From NCBI GenBank assembly GCA_049423065.1, contig JBMSQB010000002.1, positions 85,777 through 149,776 of the forward strand: DNA of 64,000 nt, read 5' to 3'. Each line of letters opens with the position of its first letter. Positions within the stretch are counted from its first letter, which is position 1. This DNA is from SYIM01 sp041182885. GTDB taxonomy: Bacteria; Pseudomonadota; Gammaproteobacteria; Burkholderiales; Burkholderiaceae_E. The position numbers were made by a program, and so were the translations under genes. This document shows, one piece after another, positions 17,083 through 24,955 of this stretch. The notes under the pieces are model-generated. The model was not told the origin of the DNA. It did no database searches and saw only the letters and a program-made list of their open reading frames with translations.

Positions 17083-18147
17083 TCAGTCGCCATTGGCCAC
17101 GCGGCGAGCCCGCACGCCTTCTGCCAGTGTCTCGAGCACTCCAATGCTCTCCTCCCATCCGATGCAGCCATCGGTGATGCTCTGCCCGTAAACCAGCGGC
17201 TGCCCGGGCCGCAGATCCTGACGGCCAGCCACGAGATGGCTCTCGACCATCACGCCGAAGACCCGCGAATCGCCCGCCGCGATCTGCGCGGCAATGCTCG
17301 CGGCAACGCCCACCTGGTTCTCGGGCTTCTTCTGGCTGTTGCCGTGGCTGCAGTCGATCATCAGCCGGCAAGCGAGCGCCGCCGCCGCCGCTTCCTTGCA
17401 TGCGGCATCAAGACTCGCCGCATCGTAGTTGGGCTGCTTGCCGCCGCGCAAAATCACATGGCAGTCTTCATTGCCGTTGGTGGCCACGATCGCCGAGTAG
17501 CCGCCTTTGGTGACCGACAGGAAATGGTGCGGCTGCGAGGCGGCCTTGATCGCATCGAGCGCGATCCGCAAGTTGCCGTCTGTGCCGTTCTTGAAACCCA
17601 CCGGACAGGACAGCCCCGAGGCGAGCTCGCGATGCACCTGCGACTCGGTGGTGCGGGCACCGATCGCGCCCCAGGCAATCAGGTCTGCGAAGTACTGCGG
17701 CGAGATCATGTCGAGAAACTCGGAGCCCGCGGGCAGCCCGATCCGGTTGATATCGAGCAACAGCTCGCGCGCGCGACGCAGCCCCTCGTTGATGTCGAAA
17801 CTGTTGTCGAGGGTGGGGTCGTTGATCAGGCCCTTCCAGCCCACGGTGGTGCGGGGCTTCTCGAAATACACCCGCATCACGATCTCGAGGTCTCGGGCGA
17901 GCCGCGAGCGCTCGGCCACCAGTCGGCTCGCATACTCCCGTGCCGCCTTCGGATCATGGATGGAGCATGGCCCGATGATGACCAGCAACCGGTCATCCAT
18001 GCCGTGCAGAATCCGGTGTATCGCCTGCCTGGAACCCGCCACCACCTGGGCGGTGCTGTCATCAAGCGGATACTCGCGCAGCAAATGAGCGGGAGGGGAC
18101 AACTCGCGGTAGCCGCGGATCCGGGTGTCATCGGTGGTGACGCTCAT
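17083..18147 (-). CDS. aroG: 3-deoxy-7-phosphoheptulonate (DAHP) synthase, class I
   Basis: 354 residues, the length of AroG/AroF/AroH enzymes. It condenses phosphoenolpyruvate and erythrose 4-phosphate, the committed step of aromatic amino acid synthesis. Motifs seen are IGPCSIHDPKAA (from residue 58), EKPRTTVGWKGLINDP, LSVTKGGYSAIVATNGNEDC and IDCSHGNSQKKP. Upstream on the same strand lie a short Phe/Tyr-rich leader peptide and a terminator, the layout of ribosome-controlled attenuation, so expression should respond to phenylalanine supply. The isozyme cannot be assigned from motifs alone, though the leader suggests the Phe-regulated form. Confidence 0.95.
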   Translation of the reverse strand: MSVTTDDTRIRGYRELSPPAHLLREYPLDDSTAQVVAGSRQAIHRILHGMDDRLLVIIGPCSIHDPKAAREYASRLVAERSRLARDLEIVMRVYFEKPRTTVGWKGLINDPTLDNSFDINEGLRRARELLLDINRIGLPAGSEFLDMISPQYFADLIAWGAIGARTTESQVHRELASGLSCPVGFKNGTDGNLRIALDAIKAASQPHHFLSVTKGGYSAIVATNGNEDCHVILRGGKQPNYDAASLDAACKEAAAAALACRLMIDCSHGNSQKKPENQVGVAASIAAQIAAGDSRVFGVMVESHLVAGRQDLRPGQPLVYGQSITDGCIGWEESIGVLETLAEGVRARRVANGD

Positions 18148-18205
18148 GGTGCTCGACTCCAGTCAACAGAAAACAGGACATGGCCCGCTGCGACACGGGC
18201 GCCGG

Positions 18206-18240
18206 AAAAACAAAAACCGCCGGGGGTTGAGGCCGGCGGT
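18206..18240 (-). terminator. Intrinsic terminator (attenuator) in the DAHP synthase leader
   Basis: On the minus strand an 8-bp perfect stem (ACCGCCGG with CCGGCGGT, 9-nt loop) is followed at once by TTTTTGTTTTT. It stands about 58 bp before the aroG start and after the leader-peptide stop. The 5' arm is also complementary to GCCGGCGG inside the leader peptide (plus coordinates 18290-18297), so an antiterminator can form instead. Confidence 0.85.
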
Positions 18241-18261
18241 CTTTGTCGGGTGGGATTCGTG

Positions 18262-18351
18262 TCAGCTGCGAACGCGCTCCCGACTCAGTCCGCCGGCAGG
18301 CGGAAAGCCGAAAAACGAATAAAACTCAAAGTAGCGGATCGCTGTGCACAT
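18262..18351 (-). CDS. Phe/Tyr-rich leader peptide of the DAHP synthase attenuator
   Basis: 29 residues from ATG to TGA. Residues 7-16 read YFEFYSFFGF, so five of 29 codons are Phe and two Tyr, all within a ten-residue stretch. Directly after these codons TCCGCC-TGCC-GGCGGA can form a hairpin whose 3' half also pairs with the terminator's 5' arm. This matches the 1:2, 2:3, 3:4 logic of pheA/trp-type attenuation. A stall at Phe codons frees segment 2 to block the terminator; completed translation lets it form. The Shine-Dalgarno sequence is weak and very close (GAGGG), so the exact start is less sure than the codon cluster. Confidence 0.75.
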   Translation of the reverse strand: MCTAIRYFEFYSFFGFPPAGGLSRERVRS

Positions 18352-18458
18352 GCCCTCGAGTGTAGCCGCAGCCCGTACCGCGCTGCAAGCCGGCGCGGGT
18401 TCCGGTCTGCTAGCATCCGACGCCGTTTCCCTGCCCGATGTGCGTTCACGGAGCCGAC

Positions 18459-19493
18459 ATGTCCAGCCCCGACCCCGAAGCGACCCTGCTCGCCCTCTAT
18501 CGAACGATGGCGCGCATCCGCGCCTTTGAAGACGCAGCCGAAATCGCCAGTCGCGGCGGCCTGGCGGCCTGGGGGCCGCAGACCGACCAGGCGGCTGGCG
18601 GCGTGCCCGCGCAGGTGCGTGGCCCCCTGCACCTGTCCACCGGTCAGGAGGCTGTGCCTGCCGGCGTGTGCGCGCACCTGAAGGCTGATGACCCGATCAC
18701 CTCCACCCATCGGGGGCATGGTCACACCCTTGCCAAGGGCGCCGACCTCACCCGGATGATGATGGAGCTCTTCGGCAAGGCGGGCGGTTTCTGCGGCGGC
18801 CGCGGCGGCTCCATGCACATCGCCGACTTCTCGGTGGGCATGCTGGGCGCCAACGGCGTGGTTGCAGCGAGTATCCCGATCGCGGTCGGTGCGGCGCACG
18901 CCATCCGGCTGCAAGGCCGCCCCGCAATCGCCACGGCGTTCTTTGGTGACGGTGCCATCAACCGGGGGCCGTTCGCGGAAAGTCTCAACTGGGCGGCTGC
19001 CTACCATCTGCCCCTGCTCTTCGTGTGCGAAGACAACCAGTGGTCGGCCACCACACGTACTGACACGCTGTCTGCCGGAGGGGGCGCAGCCGCCAGAGCC
19101 CGGGCCTACGGCATCGAGGCGGTGGAGGTCGACGGCAACGATGTCGAGGCGGTCCTTGCCTGTGCAGGGGAACTCGTCGCAAGGGTCAGGAACGAGGCAC
19201 GGCCGGCGTTGCTCCACGCGCGCACCTACCGCTTCAAGGGCCATGTCTCGGTGGACCCGGCTGCCTACCGCGACCCGGCCGAACTCGCGCGCGCGCTCGA
19301 GCGCGATCCGATCGCCCTGGCCCGCCGCCGGCTGGCCGAACTCGGGGTGGCGGGAACCACCATCACCGCAATCGACGACGAGGCGCGTGCCGAGGTCAAG
19401 ACTGCGCTCGCCGCGGCTGCGGCCGCGCCCTGGCCGTCGGTGACCGCGGCCTTTGAAGAGATTCAGAGCACGGGAGCCGGGCAATGGCTGTGA
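18459..19493 (+). CDS. 2-oxoacid dehydrogenase E1, alpha subunit
   Basis: 344 residues from the ATG with GGAG five bases upstream. It has the thiamine-diphosphate fold of pyruvate/acetoin/branched-chain dehydrogenase E1 alpha: HLSTGQEAVPAGV, the HRGHGHTLAKGAD loop, FCGGRGGSMHIADF and the cofactor motif FFGDGAINRGPFAESLNWAA with EDNQW further on. An unusual insertion (RGGLAAWGPQTDQAAGG) lies between the first helix and the HLSTGQ segment. The beta subunit overlaps by 10 bp. No E2 or E3 gene follows, so it must share a core with another complex or use partners encoded elsewhere. Confidence 0.9.
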   Translation: MSSPDPEATLLALYRTMARIRAFEDAAEIASRGGLAAWGPQTDQAAGGVPAQVRGPLHLSTGQEAVPAGVCAHLKADDPITSTHRGHGHTLAKGADLTRMMMELFGKAGGFCGGRGGSMHIADFSVGMLGANGVVAASIPIAVGAAHAIRLQGRPAIATAFFGDGAINRGPFAESLNWAAAYHLPLLFVCEDNQWSATTRTDTLSAGGGAAARARAYGIEAVEVDGNDVEAVLACAGELVARVRNEARPALLHARTYRFKGHVSVDPAAYRDPAELARALERDPIALARRRLAELGVAGTTITAIDDEARAEVKTALAAAAAAPWPSVTAAFEEIQSTGAGQWL

Positions 19494-20443
19494 GCACATA
19501 CTCTCAAGCAGCGGTCGATGCGCTGTGCACTGCCATGCAGGCAGACCCGTCGGTGATTGCGATGGGTGAAGACATCGGCCGGGGCGGAATCTTCGGCCAG
19601 TACCGCGGGCTGCAGGCGAGGTTTGGCGCCTCGCGCGTGATCGACACGCCGATCTCGGAGGCCACGATCGTGGGTGCGGCGGTCGGCATGGCGCTCACCG
19701 GCATGCGGCCGGTAGTCGAACTGCGGGTGATCGATTTCGCGCTCTGCGCGATGGATGAAATCGTCAACCAGGCCGCCAAGAATCGCTATATGTTCGGCGG
19801 CCAGGGGCGGGTGCCGGTCGTGCTGCGGATGCCGATCGGGATCTGGTCGTCGTCGGCCGCGCAGCATTCGCAGTCGCTCGAGAGCTGGTTTGCACACATC
19901 CCCGGCCTGGTGGTGGTTGCGCCCGCCACACCGCAGGACAACCACGATCTGCTCAAGGCCGCGCTCGCCTGTGGCGACCCGGTGGCCTATCTGGAGCACA
20001 AGGAACTGTGGTCGATGGAGGGCGATGTCGTTGCCACCGAGTCGCTCCCGATCGGCCGCGCACGAATCGTGCGCCCAGGGCGTGACCTCACCATCGTGAG
20101 CTGGAGCCGCTCGGTGCACCAGTGCGCAGAAGCCTGCACGGCGCTCGCATCGCAGGGGATCGACGCCGAGCTCATCGACCTGCGCACGCTCTGGCCCTGG
20201 GACCGCGAGACCGTTCTGGCCTCGGCCGTGCGAACCGGGCGCCTGCTCATCGTCCACGAGGCGGTGCAGGTGGCAGGCTTTGGCGCCGAAATCGCCGCCA
20301 CCATCGCAGAACTCGCGCCCGAGGTGCGGCTCGCCCGCCTGGGAGCGCTGCGCATTCCGGTGGGCTACTCGCCCGGGCTCGAGGCCCAGGCGCGGCTCAC
20401 CCCAGACGCCATTGCCGCCCGGGCCTGGGCGCTGGCAAGCTGA
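19484..20443 (+). CDS. 2-oxoacid dehydrogenase E1, beta subunit
   Basis: 319 residues, the usual length for the separate E1 beta chain. Motifs include MGEDIGRGGIFGQYRGLQAR, DTPISEATIVGAAVGMALTG, a PVVLRMPIGIWSSSAAQHSQ substrate loop and the C-terminal DLRTLWPWDRETVLAS. With the alpha chain it forms the thiamine-dependent alpha2beta2 decarboxylase. It overlaps the alpha gene by 10 bp and is followed 100 bp later by a TRAP transporter on the same strand, which may supply the substrate. Which oxoacid or diketone is used is not readable. Confidence 0.92.
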   Translation: MAVSTYSQAAVDALCTAMQADPSVIAMGEDIGRGGIFGQYRGLQARFGASRVIDTPISEATIVGAAVGMALTGMRPVVELRVIDFALCAMDEIVNQAAKNRYMFGGQGRVPVVLRMPIGIWSSSAAQHSQSLESWFAHIPGLVVVAPATPQDNHDLLKAALACGDPVAYLEHKELWSMEGDVVATESLPIGRARIVRPGRDLTIVSWSRSVHQCAEACTALASQGIDAELIDLRTLWPWDRETVLASAVRTGRLLIVHEAVQVAGFGAEIAATIAELAPEVRLARLGALRIPVGYSPGLEAQARLTPDAIAARAWALAS

Positions 20444-20544
20444 TCGGGCGCGGCCGCCATGCGCCGCTGCACTAGAATGCCGTCTGCAGCACCGGTCTGT
20501 GACCGTTGCCTTGCCATCAATCACCCCTGATGAGGAGACCAAGC

Positions 20545-21582
20545 ATGGACCGTCGCTCTGTCCTGAAGGCCGGCACCGCCGGCGCCACCGCGCTCACTGC
20601 CCCGTTCATCATCCGCCCGTCCCACGCTCAGCAATACCGCGCCGAATACCGGTTGTCGACGGTGGTCGGGCCCGCCTTCCCCTGGGGCAAGGGCGGCGAG
20701 ATCTGGGGCAACCTGGTGCGCGAACGCACCCAGGGCCGGATCAACATCAAGATGTACCCCGGCGTGTCGCTCATCAACGGCGACCAGACACGCGAGTTTT
20801 CCGCGATCCGTCAGGGCGTGATCGACATGGCCATCGGCTCGACCATCAACTGGTCACCGCAGGTGAAAGAGCTGAACCTGTTTTCACTGCCCTTTCTCTC
20901 CCAGGACCATGCGGGTCTTGATGCCATCACCGGCAGCGAGGCGGGCAAACGCACCATGCAGATCGTCGACAAGGCAGGGGTCGTGCCGCTTGCCTGGGGC
21001 GAGAACGGATTCCGCGAGCTCACCAATTCGCGCCGCGAGATCCGCTCGCCAGCCGACATGAAAGGGCTCAAGTTCCGCATCGTCGGTTCACCCATCTTCA
21101 CCGAGGTGTTCACCGCGCTCGGCGCCAACCCCACGCAGATGAGCTGGGCCGACGCGCAGCCCGCGCTCGCCTCGGGCGCGGTGGAGGGCCAGGAGAACCC
21201 GATGCACATCTTCACCGCGGCCAAGCTTCACACGCTCGCGCAGAAGTTTGTGACCCGCTGGGGCTATGTCGCTGATCCGCTCATCTTCGTGGTCAACCGA
21301 GAGGTCTGGCAGTCATGGTCTCCGGCCGATCAGGAAATCGTGCGCGCATCCGCCATCGAGGCAGGCAAGCAGGAAATCGCCATTGCCCGCAAGGGCCTCA
21401 CCAAGACCGACACCTCCATGATCCGCGAGGTTGAGGCGCTGGGCGTCAAGGTCACCGAGCTCACACCGGCGGAGAAGGCCGAGTTCCAGCGCGTGCTGAA
21501 GCCGGTCTATGACAAGTGGGCCAAGACCATCGGTTCCGACCTGGTGAAGATCGCTGAAGATGCGGTCGCACGTCGCGGCTGA
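20545..21582 (+). CDS. TRAP transporter solute receptor, DctP family
   Basis: 345 residues. A twin-arginine-type signal MDRRSVLKAGTAGATALTAP ends near SHAQQ. The mature protein has the DctP core (LSTVVGPAFPWGKGGEIWGN; LKFRIVGSPIFTEVFTALGA; WADAQPALASGAVEGQENP). It is a periplasmic receptor for a carboxylate-type solute. GAGGAG lies eight bases before the ATG, and a TAGAAT -10-like box lies at 20473-20478. It is followed by small and large TRAP permeases, giving a complete DctPQM set. Confidence 0.93.
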   Translation: MDRRSVLKAGTAGATALTAPFIIRPSHAQQYRAEYRLSTVVGPAFPWGKGGEIWGNLVRERTQGRINIKMYPGVSLINGDQTREFSAIRQGVIDMAIGSTINWSPQVKELNLFSLPFLSQDHAGLDAITGSEAGKRTMQIVDKAGVVPLAWGENGFRELTNSRREIRSPADMKGLKFRIVGSPIFTEVFTALGANPTQMSWADAQPALASGAVEGQENPMHIFTAAKLHTLAQKFVTRWGYVADPLIFVVNREVWQSWSPADQEIVRASAIEAGKQEIAIARKGLTKTDTSMIREVEALGVKVTELTPAEKAEFQRVLKPVYDKWAKTIGSDLVKIAEDAVARRG

Positions 21583-21594
21583 TCCTCCAGCATC

Positions 21595-22137
21595 GTGGCC
21601 GAATCCCCGCCGCCCCCGGCTTCTGCGCCTGTCGCCGAGCCGGGACTAGCGCCGGGACTGGTGCCGGGGCAGTCGGCCCGGCGACGGCTGCTGCCCGAGG
21701 ACCGGATTGGCGCGGTGTTGATGGCGCTGCTCGCCCTCATCACCTTCGCCAATGTGGTGGTTCGGTATCTCACCGACCAGTCGTTTGCCTGGACCGAAGA
21801 GCTGTCGGTCGTACTGATGGTGCTGCTCACCATGGTGGCGGCCAGCGCCGCCGTGGTGCGCAACGCGCATGTCCGGATCGAAGTGCTGATTGACGGCGCT
21901 TCACCCGGCAGGCTGCGTGCGCTTGAATCGCTCGCTGCACTCGCCTCGGTGGTCGCCTGGCTTTTGCTCACCGGCCTGGGCTCGCGGCTTGCCTGGGACG
22001 ACTACCGGTTCGATGTCACCACCCCCGGCATCGGGTTGCCGCAGTGGTGGTACACGATCTGGCTGCCCATCCTCGCGCTTCTTCTCGCAACCCGCTGCAT
22101 GCAGCGCCTGGTCAGGCTCTGGGCACCCAAACCGTGA
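21595..22137 (+). CDS. TRAP transporter small permease, DctQ family
   Basis: 180 residues from a GTG start. After a proline-rich N-terminus of about 30 residues there are four membrane helices with the DctQ signature FANVVVRYLTDQSFAWTEEL and RNAHVRIEVLID. It is the small membrane subunit of the TRAP transporter. Its stop overlaps the start of the large permease in a GTGA arrangement. Confidence 0.92.
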   Translation: MAESPPPPASAPVAEPGLAPGLVPGQSARRRLLPEDRIGAVLMALLALITFANVVVRYLTDQSFAWTEELSVVLMVLLTMVAASAAVVRNAHVRIEVLIDGASPGRLRALESLAALASVVAWLLLTGLGSRLAWDDYRFDVTTPGIGLPQWWYTIWLPILALLLATRCMQRLVRLWAPKP

Positions 22138-23417
22138 CCGGTCTGCTCATCTTTGCGGTTTTCATTGCGCTGATGGTGGCAGGGGTGCCGATCGGCATCG
22201 CGCTGATGCTGGGTGGCGCAGTCGGCATCGGGATGGGCGGGCTCGGCTGGCTCGCGATTCCGAACAATTTTTATTCCGGGATTGCGAAGTACCCTCTGCT
22301 GGCGCTGCCCATGTTCGTGCTGGTCGGGGCTATTTTCGACCGCTCGGGCGTGGCCAGACGCCTGGTCGATTTTGCGATCGCCATTGTGGGTCGCGGGCCC
22401 GGCATGCTGCCGCTCGTTGCGATTGCGGTGGCAATGTTCCTGGGCGGCATCTCCGGTTCAGGGCCAGCCAACGCCGCAGCCGTCGGTGGCGTGATGCTGG
22501 CAGCCATGGCGCGGGCGGGTTACCCGCCCGCCTACTCGGCGAGCGTGATCGGTGCGGCTGCCGCCACCGACATCCTCATTCCGCCTTCCATCGCCTTCAT
22601 CGTCTATTCGGTGATGGTGCCGGGGGCATCGGTTCCGGCGCTGTTCGCCGCCGGCATGATCCCCGGCATCCTCGCTGGCCTTGCGCTCATCGTACCGGCG
22701 GTGTGGCTCGCCCGGCGCCACGGCTTTGGCGCGGCCGAGGCGAGCGAGCCACGCCCGCCCTTCTGGCGGGCGCTGCGCGAGGCCACCTGGGGGCTGTTCG
22801 CGCCGGTGCTGATTCTGGGCGGAATGCGCGCGGGCTGGTTCACCCCCACGGAAGCTGCGGTGGTGGCGGTGTTTTACGGGCTCTTCGTGGGCATGTTCAT
22901 TCACCGTACGATCCGCCTGCGCGACCTCACCGATATTCTGGTTGAGGCGGCCGAGGTGTCCGGCGTGATCATGATCGTGATCGCGCTCGCCAGCATCTTC
23001 GCCTACGCGGTCAACACACTCGGCATCGTTGATCCGCTTGCCCGCGCGGTGCTCGACAGCGGCATCGGCTCGTTTGGCGCATTGGCGGCGATCATCGTCG
23101 TGCTGTTGTTCGTCGGCATGGTGCTCGACGGCGTATCGATCTTTCTGATTTTCGTACCGCTCCTGATGCCGCTGATGAAGGCCTACGGCTGGCACCCGGT
23201 GTGGTTTGGCGTGCTGCTCACCTACATGGTGGCCATCGGGCAATTCACGCCCCCGGTGGCGGTCAACCTGATGGTCTCGGCGCGGCTCGCGGGCGTACGC
23301 ATCGAACAGACCGTGCCCTGGGTGATGTGGCTGGTCTTTGCGATGGGCGTGGTGCTGGTGGCCATCGTGGCCATCCCAGAGCTCGCCCTGTGGCTGCCCC
23401 GGGTGCTCGGTTACTGA
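22134..23417 (+). CDS. TRAP transporter large permease, DctM family
   Basis: 427 residues, the standard DctM length, with about eleven to twelve membrane segments. Family motifs are VAGVPIGIALMLGGAVGIG, LFLGGISGSGPANAAAVGG-like sequence, and ATDILIPPSIAFIVYSVMV. The GTG at 22134 overlaps the DctQ stop by four bases; longer frames upstream run antisense to family expectations. It uses an ion gradient to move the receptor-delivered solute. It converges on tldD 27 bp downstream, with no clear terminator between. Confidence 0.93.
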   Translation: MTGLLIFAVFIALMVAGVPIGIALMLGGAVGIGMGGLGWLAIPNNFYSGIAKYPLLALPMFVLVGAIFDRSGVARRLVDFAIAIVGRGPGMLPLVAIAVAMFLGGISGSGPANAAAVGGVMLAAMARAGYPPAYSASVIGAAAATDILIPPSIAFIVYSVMVPGASVPALFAAGMIPGILAGLALIVPAVWLARRHGFGAAEASEPRPPFWRALREATWGLFAPVLILGGMRAGWFTPTEAAVVAVFYGLFVGMFIHRTIRLRDLTDILVEAAEVSGVIMIVIALASIFAYAVNTLGIVDPLARAVLDSGIGSFGALAAIIVVLLFVGMVLDGVSIFLIFVPLLMPLMKAYGWHPVWFGVLLTYMVAIGQFTPPVAVNLMVSARLAGVRIEQTVPWVMWLVFAMGVVLVAIVAIPELALWLPRVLGY

Positions 23418-23444
23418 GGCAGCCGCCCCAGCCTCTGCGCGGCG

Positions 23445-24905
23445 TCAGCCCGTTCCGCCCACTGTCAGACCTTCGATGCGCAGCGTCGGCTGGCCCACAC
23501 CTACCGGCACGCTCTGCCCATCCTTGCCACAAACACCGACGCCCGAATCGAGCCGCATGTCGTTACCGATGAGTGTCACGCGCTTGAGCGCCTCCGGACC
23601 GTCGCCGATCAGCGTCGCGCCTTTCACCGGATACTGCAGCTTGCCGTTTTCCACCCACCAGGCCTCGGACGCGGAGAAAACAAACTTGCCGTTGGTGATG
23701 TCGACCTGACCGCCGCCAAAGTTGGCGGCATAGATGCCGCGATCCACCGAGGCAATGATTTCTTCGGGGTCGCGCGTACCCGACAACATGAAGGTGTTGG
23801 TCATGCGCGGCATGGGCAGATGCGCAAACGATTCGCGTCTGCCGTTGCCGGTGATGGCCGACCGCGACAGCCGCGCGTTCAGCATGTCCTGCATGTAGCC
23901 GCGCAGAATGCCGTCTTCGATCAGCACATTGCGCTGCGTGGGATTACCCTCGTCGTCGATGTTGAGCGACCCTCGCCGGCCGGTGATGGTGCCGTCGTCG
24001 ACCACCGTGACCCCGGGGGCAGCCACCCGCTCGCCAATCCGGCCCGAAAACACCGACGAGCCCTTGCGGTTGAAATCGCCTTCCAGACCATGTCCGACAG
24101 CCTCGTGCAACAGAACGCCGGGCCAACCCGCGCCCAGCACCACGGTCATGGTGCCGGCGGGCGCCGGCCGCGCTTCCAGATTGGTGAGCGCCGCTTTCAC
24201 CGCCTCGTCGACGTAGCGCGACAGCGCTGCGTCATCAAAGACATCGAACCCCGAGCGACCGCCACCGCCGCTATGCCCCTGCTCGCGACGCCCGCCCTGC
24301 TCGGCAATCACCGTGACCGACAGACGAACCAGCGGCCGTACATCGGCTGCGATCAGGCCATCGGCGCGAGCCACCAGCACCACGTCATACTCGCCTGCGA
24401 GGCCCGCCATCACCTGCACGATGCGCGGGTCGCGGGCGCGCGCCATTTTCTCGACCCGCTCAAGCAGCGCCACCTTGGCCGCCGCCTCCATGCCGATGAT
24501 CGGATCATCACGCCCGTAAAGCGCGTGACCGCCTGAGCCCTTCATCGCCGAGGCCACCTTCACGCGGCCGCTGCCTCGCCGGGCAATGGTGCGGGTAGCC
24601 TGCGCCGCAGAGCGAAGCGCATCGAGACTGATGTCGTCGGAATAGGCAAACGCGGTCTTGTCGCCACTGACCGCGCGCACCCCCACGCCTCGGTCGATCG
24701 AGAAACTGCCGGACTTGACGATGCCTTCCTCGAGGCTCCAGCCCTCGCTGCGCGTGAACTGGAAATAGAGATCGGCATGGTCTACCCGATGCTCGAAAAT
24801 TTCGGCGAGCACCCGCTGCAGCCGTGATTCGTCGAGGCCGTAGGGTTCAAGGAGGAGCGATCGGGCGACCGCCAGATGCTGGAGGGGAAGATGGGCTGGT
24901 TTCAT
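23445..24905 (-). CDS. tldD: TldD metalloprotease subunit
   Basis: 486 residues. TldD pairs with TldE (PmbA) as a zinc protease that trims peptides such as CcdA and microcin B17 precursor. The zinc motif is HEAVGHGLEGD, with H267, E268 and H272. The N-terminal half has the conserved HADLYFQFTRSEGWSLEEG and RGVGVRAVSGDKTAFAYSDD. The C-terminal half has the GKFVFSASEAWWVENGKL region. Its usual partner TldE is not in this window. It follows the yhdP-like gene on the same strand by 50 bp. Confidence 0.96.
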   Translation of the reverse strand: MKPAHLPLQHLAVARSLLLEPYGLDESRLQRVLAEIFEHRVDHADLYFQFTRSEGWSLEEGIVKSGSFSIDRGVGVRAVSGDKTAFAYSDDISLDALRSAAQATRTIARRGSGRVKVASAMKGSGGHALYGRDDPIIGMEAAAKVALLERVEKMARARDPRIVQVMAGLAGEYDVVLVARADGLIAADVRPLVRLSVTVIAEQGGRREQGHSGGGGRSGFDVFDDAALSRYVDEAVKAALTNLEARPAPAGTMTVVLGAGWPGVLLHEAVGHGLEGDFNRKGSSVFSGRIGERVAAPGVTVVDDGTITGRRGSLNIDDEGNPTQRNVLIEDGILRGYMQDMLNARLSRSAITGNGRRESFAHLPMPRMTNTFMLSGTRDPEEIIASVDRGIYAANFGGGQVDITNGKFVFSASEAWWVENGKLQYPVKGATLIGDGPEALKRVTLIGNDMRLDSGVGVCGKDGQSVPVGVGQPTLRIEGLTVGGTG

Positions 24906-24955
24906 GCTGTGATCCTAACTCAGGCAAGGCGGTGCGCGCAGCGACCACCCGACGG

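Noticed and set aside
18216..18240. Terminator for the plus-strand E1 genes
   Set aside because: On the plus strand only CTTT follows the stem and no gene ends nearby; the long U-tract is on the minus strand.
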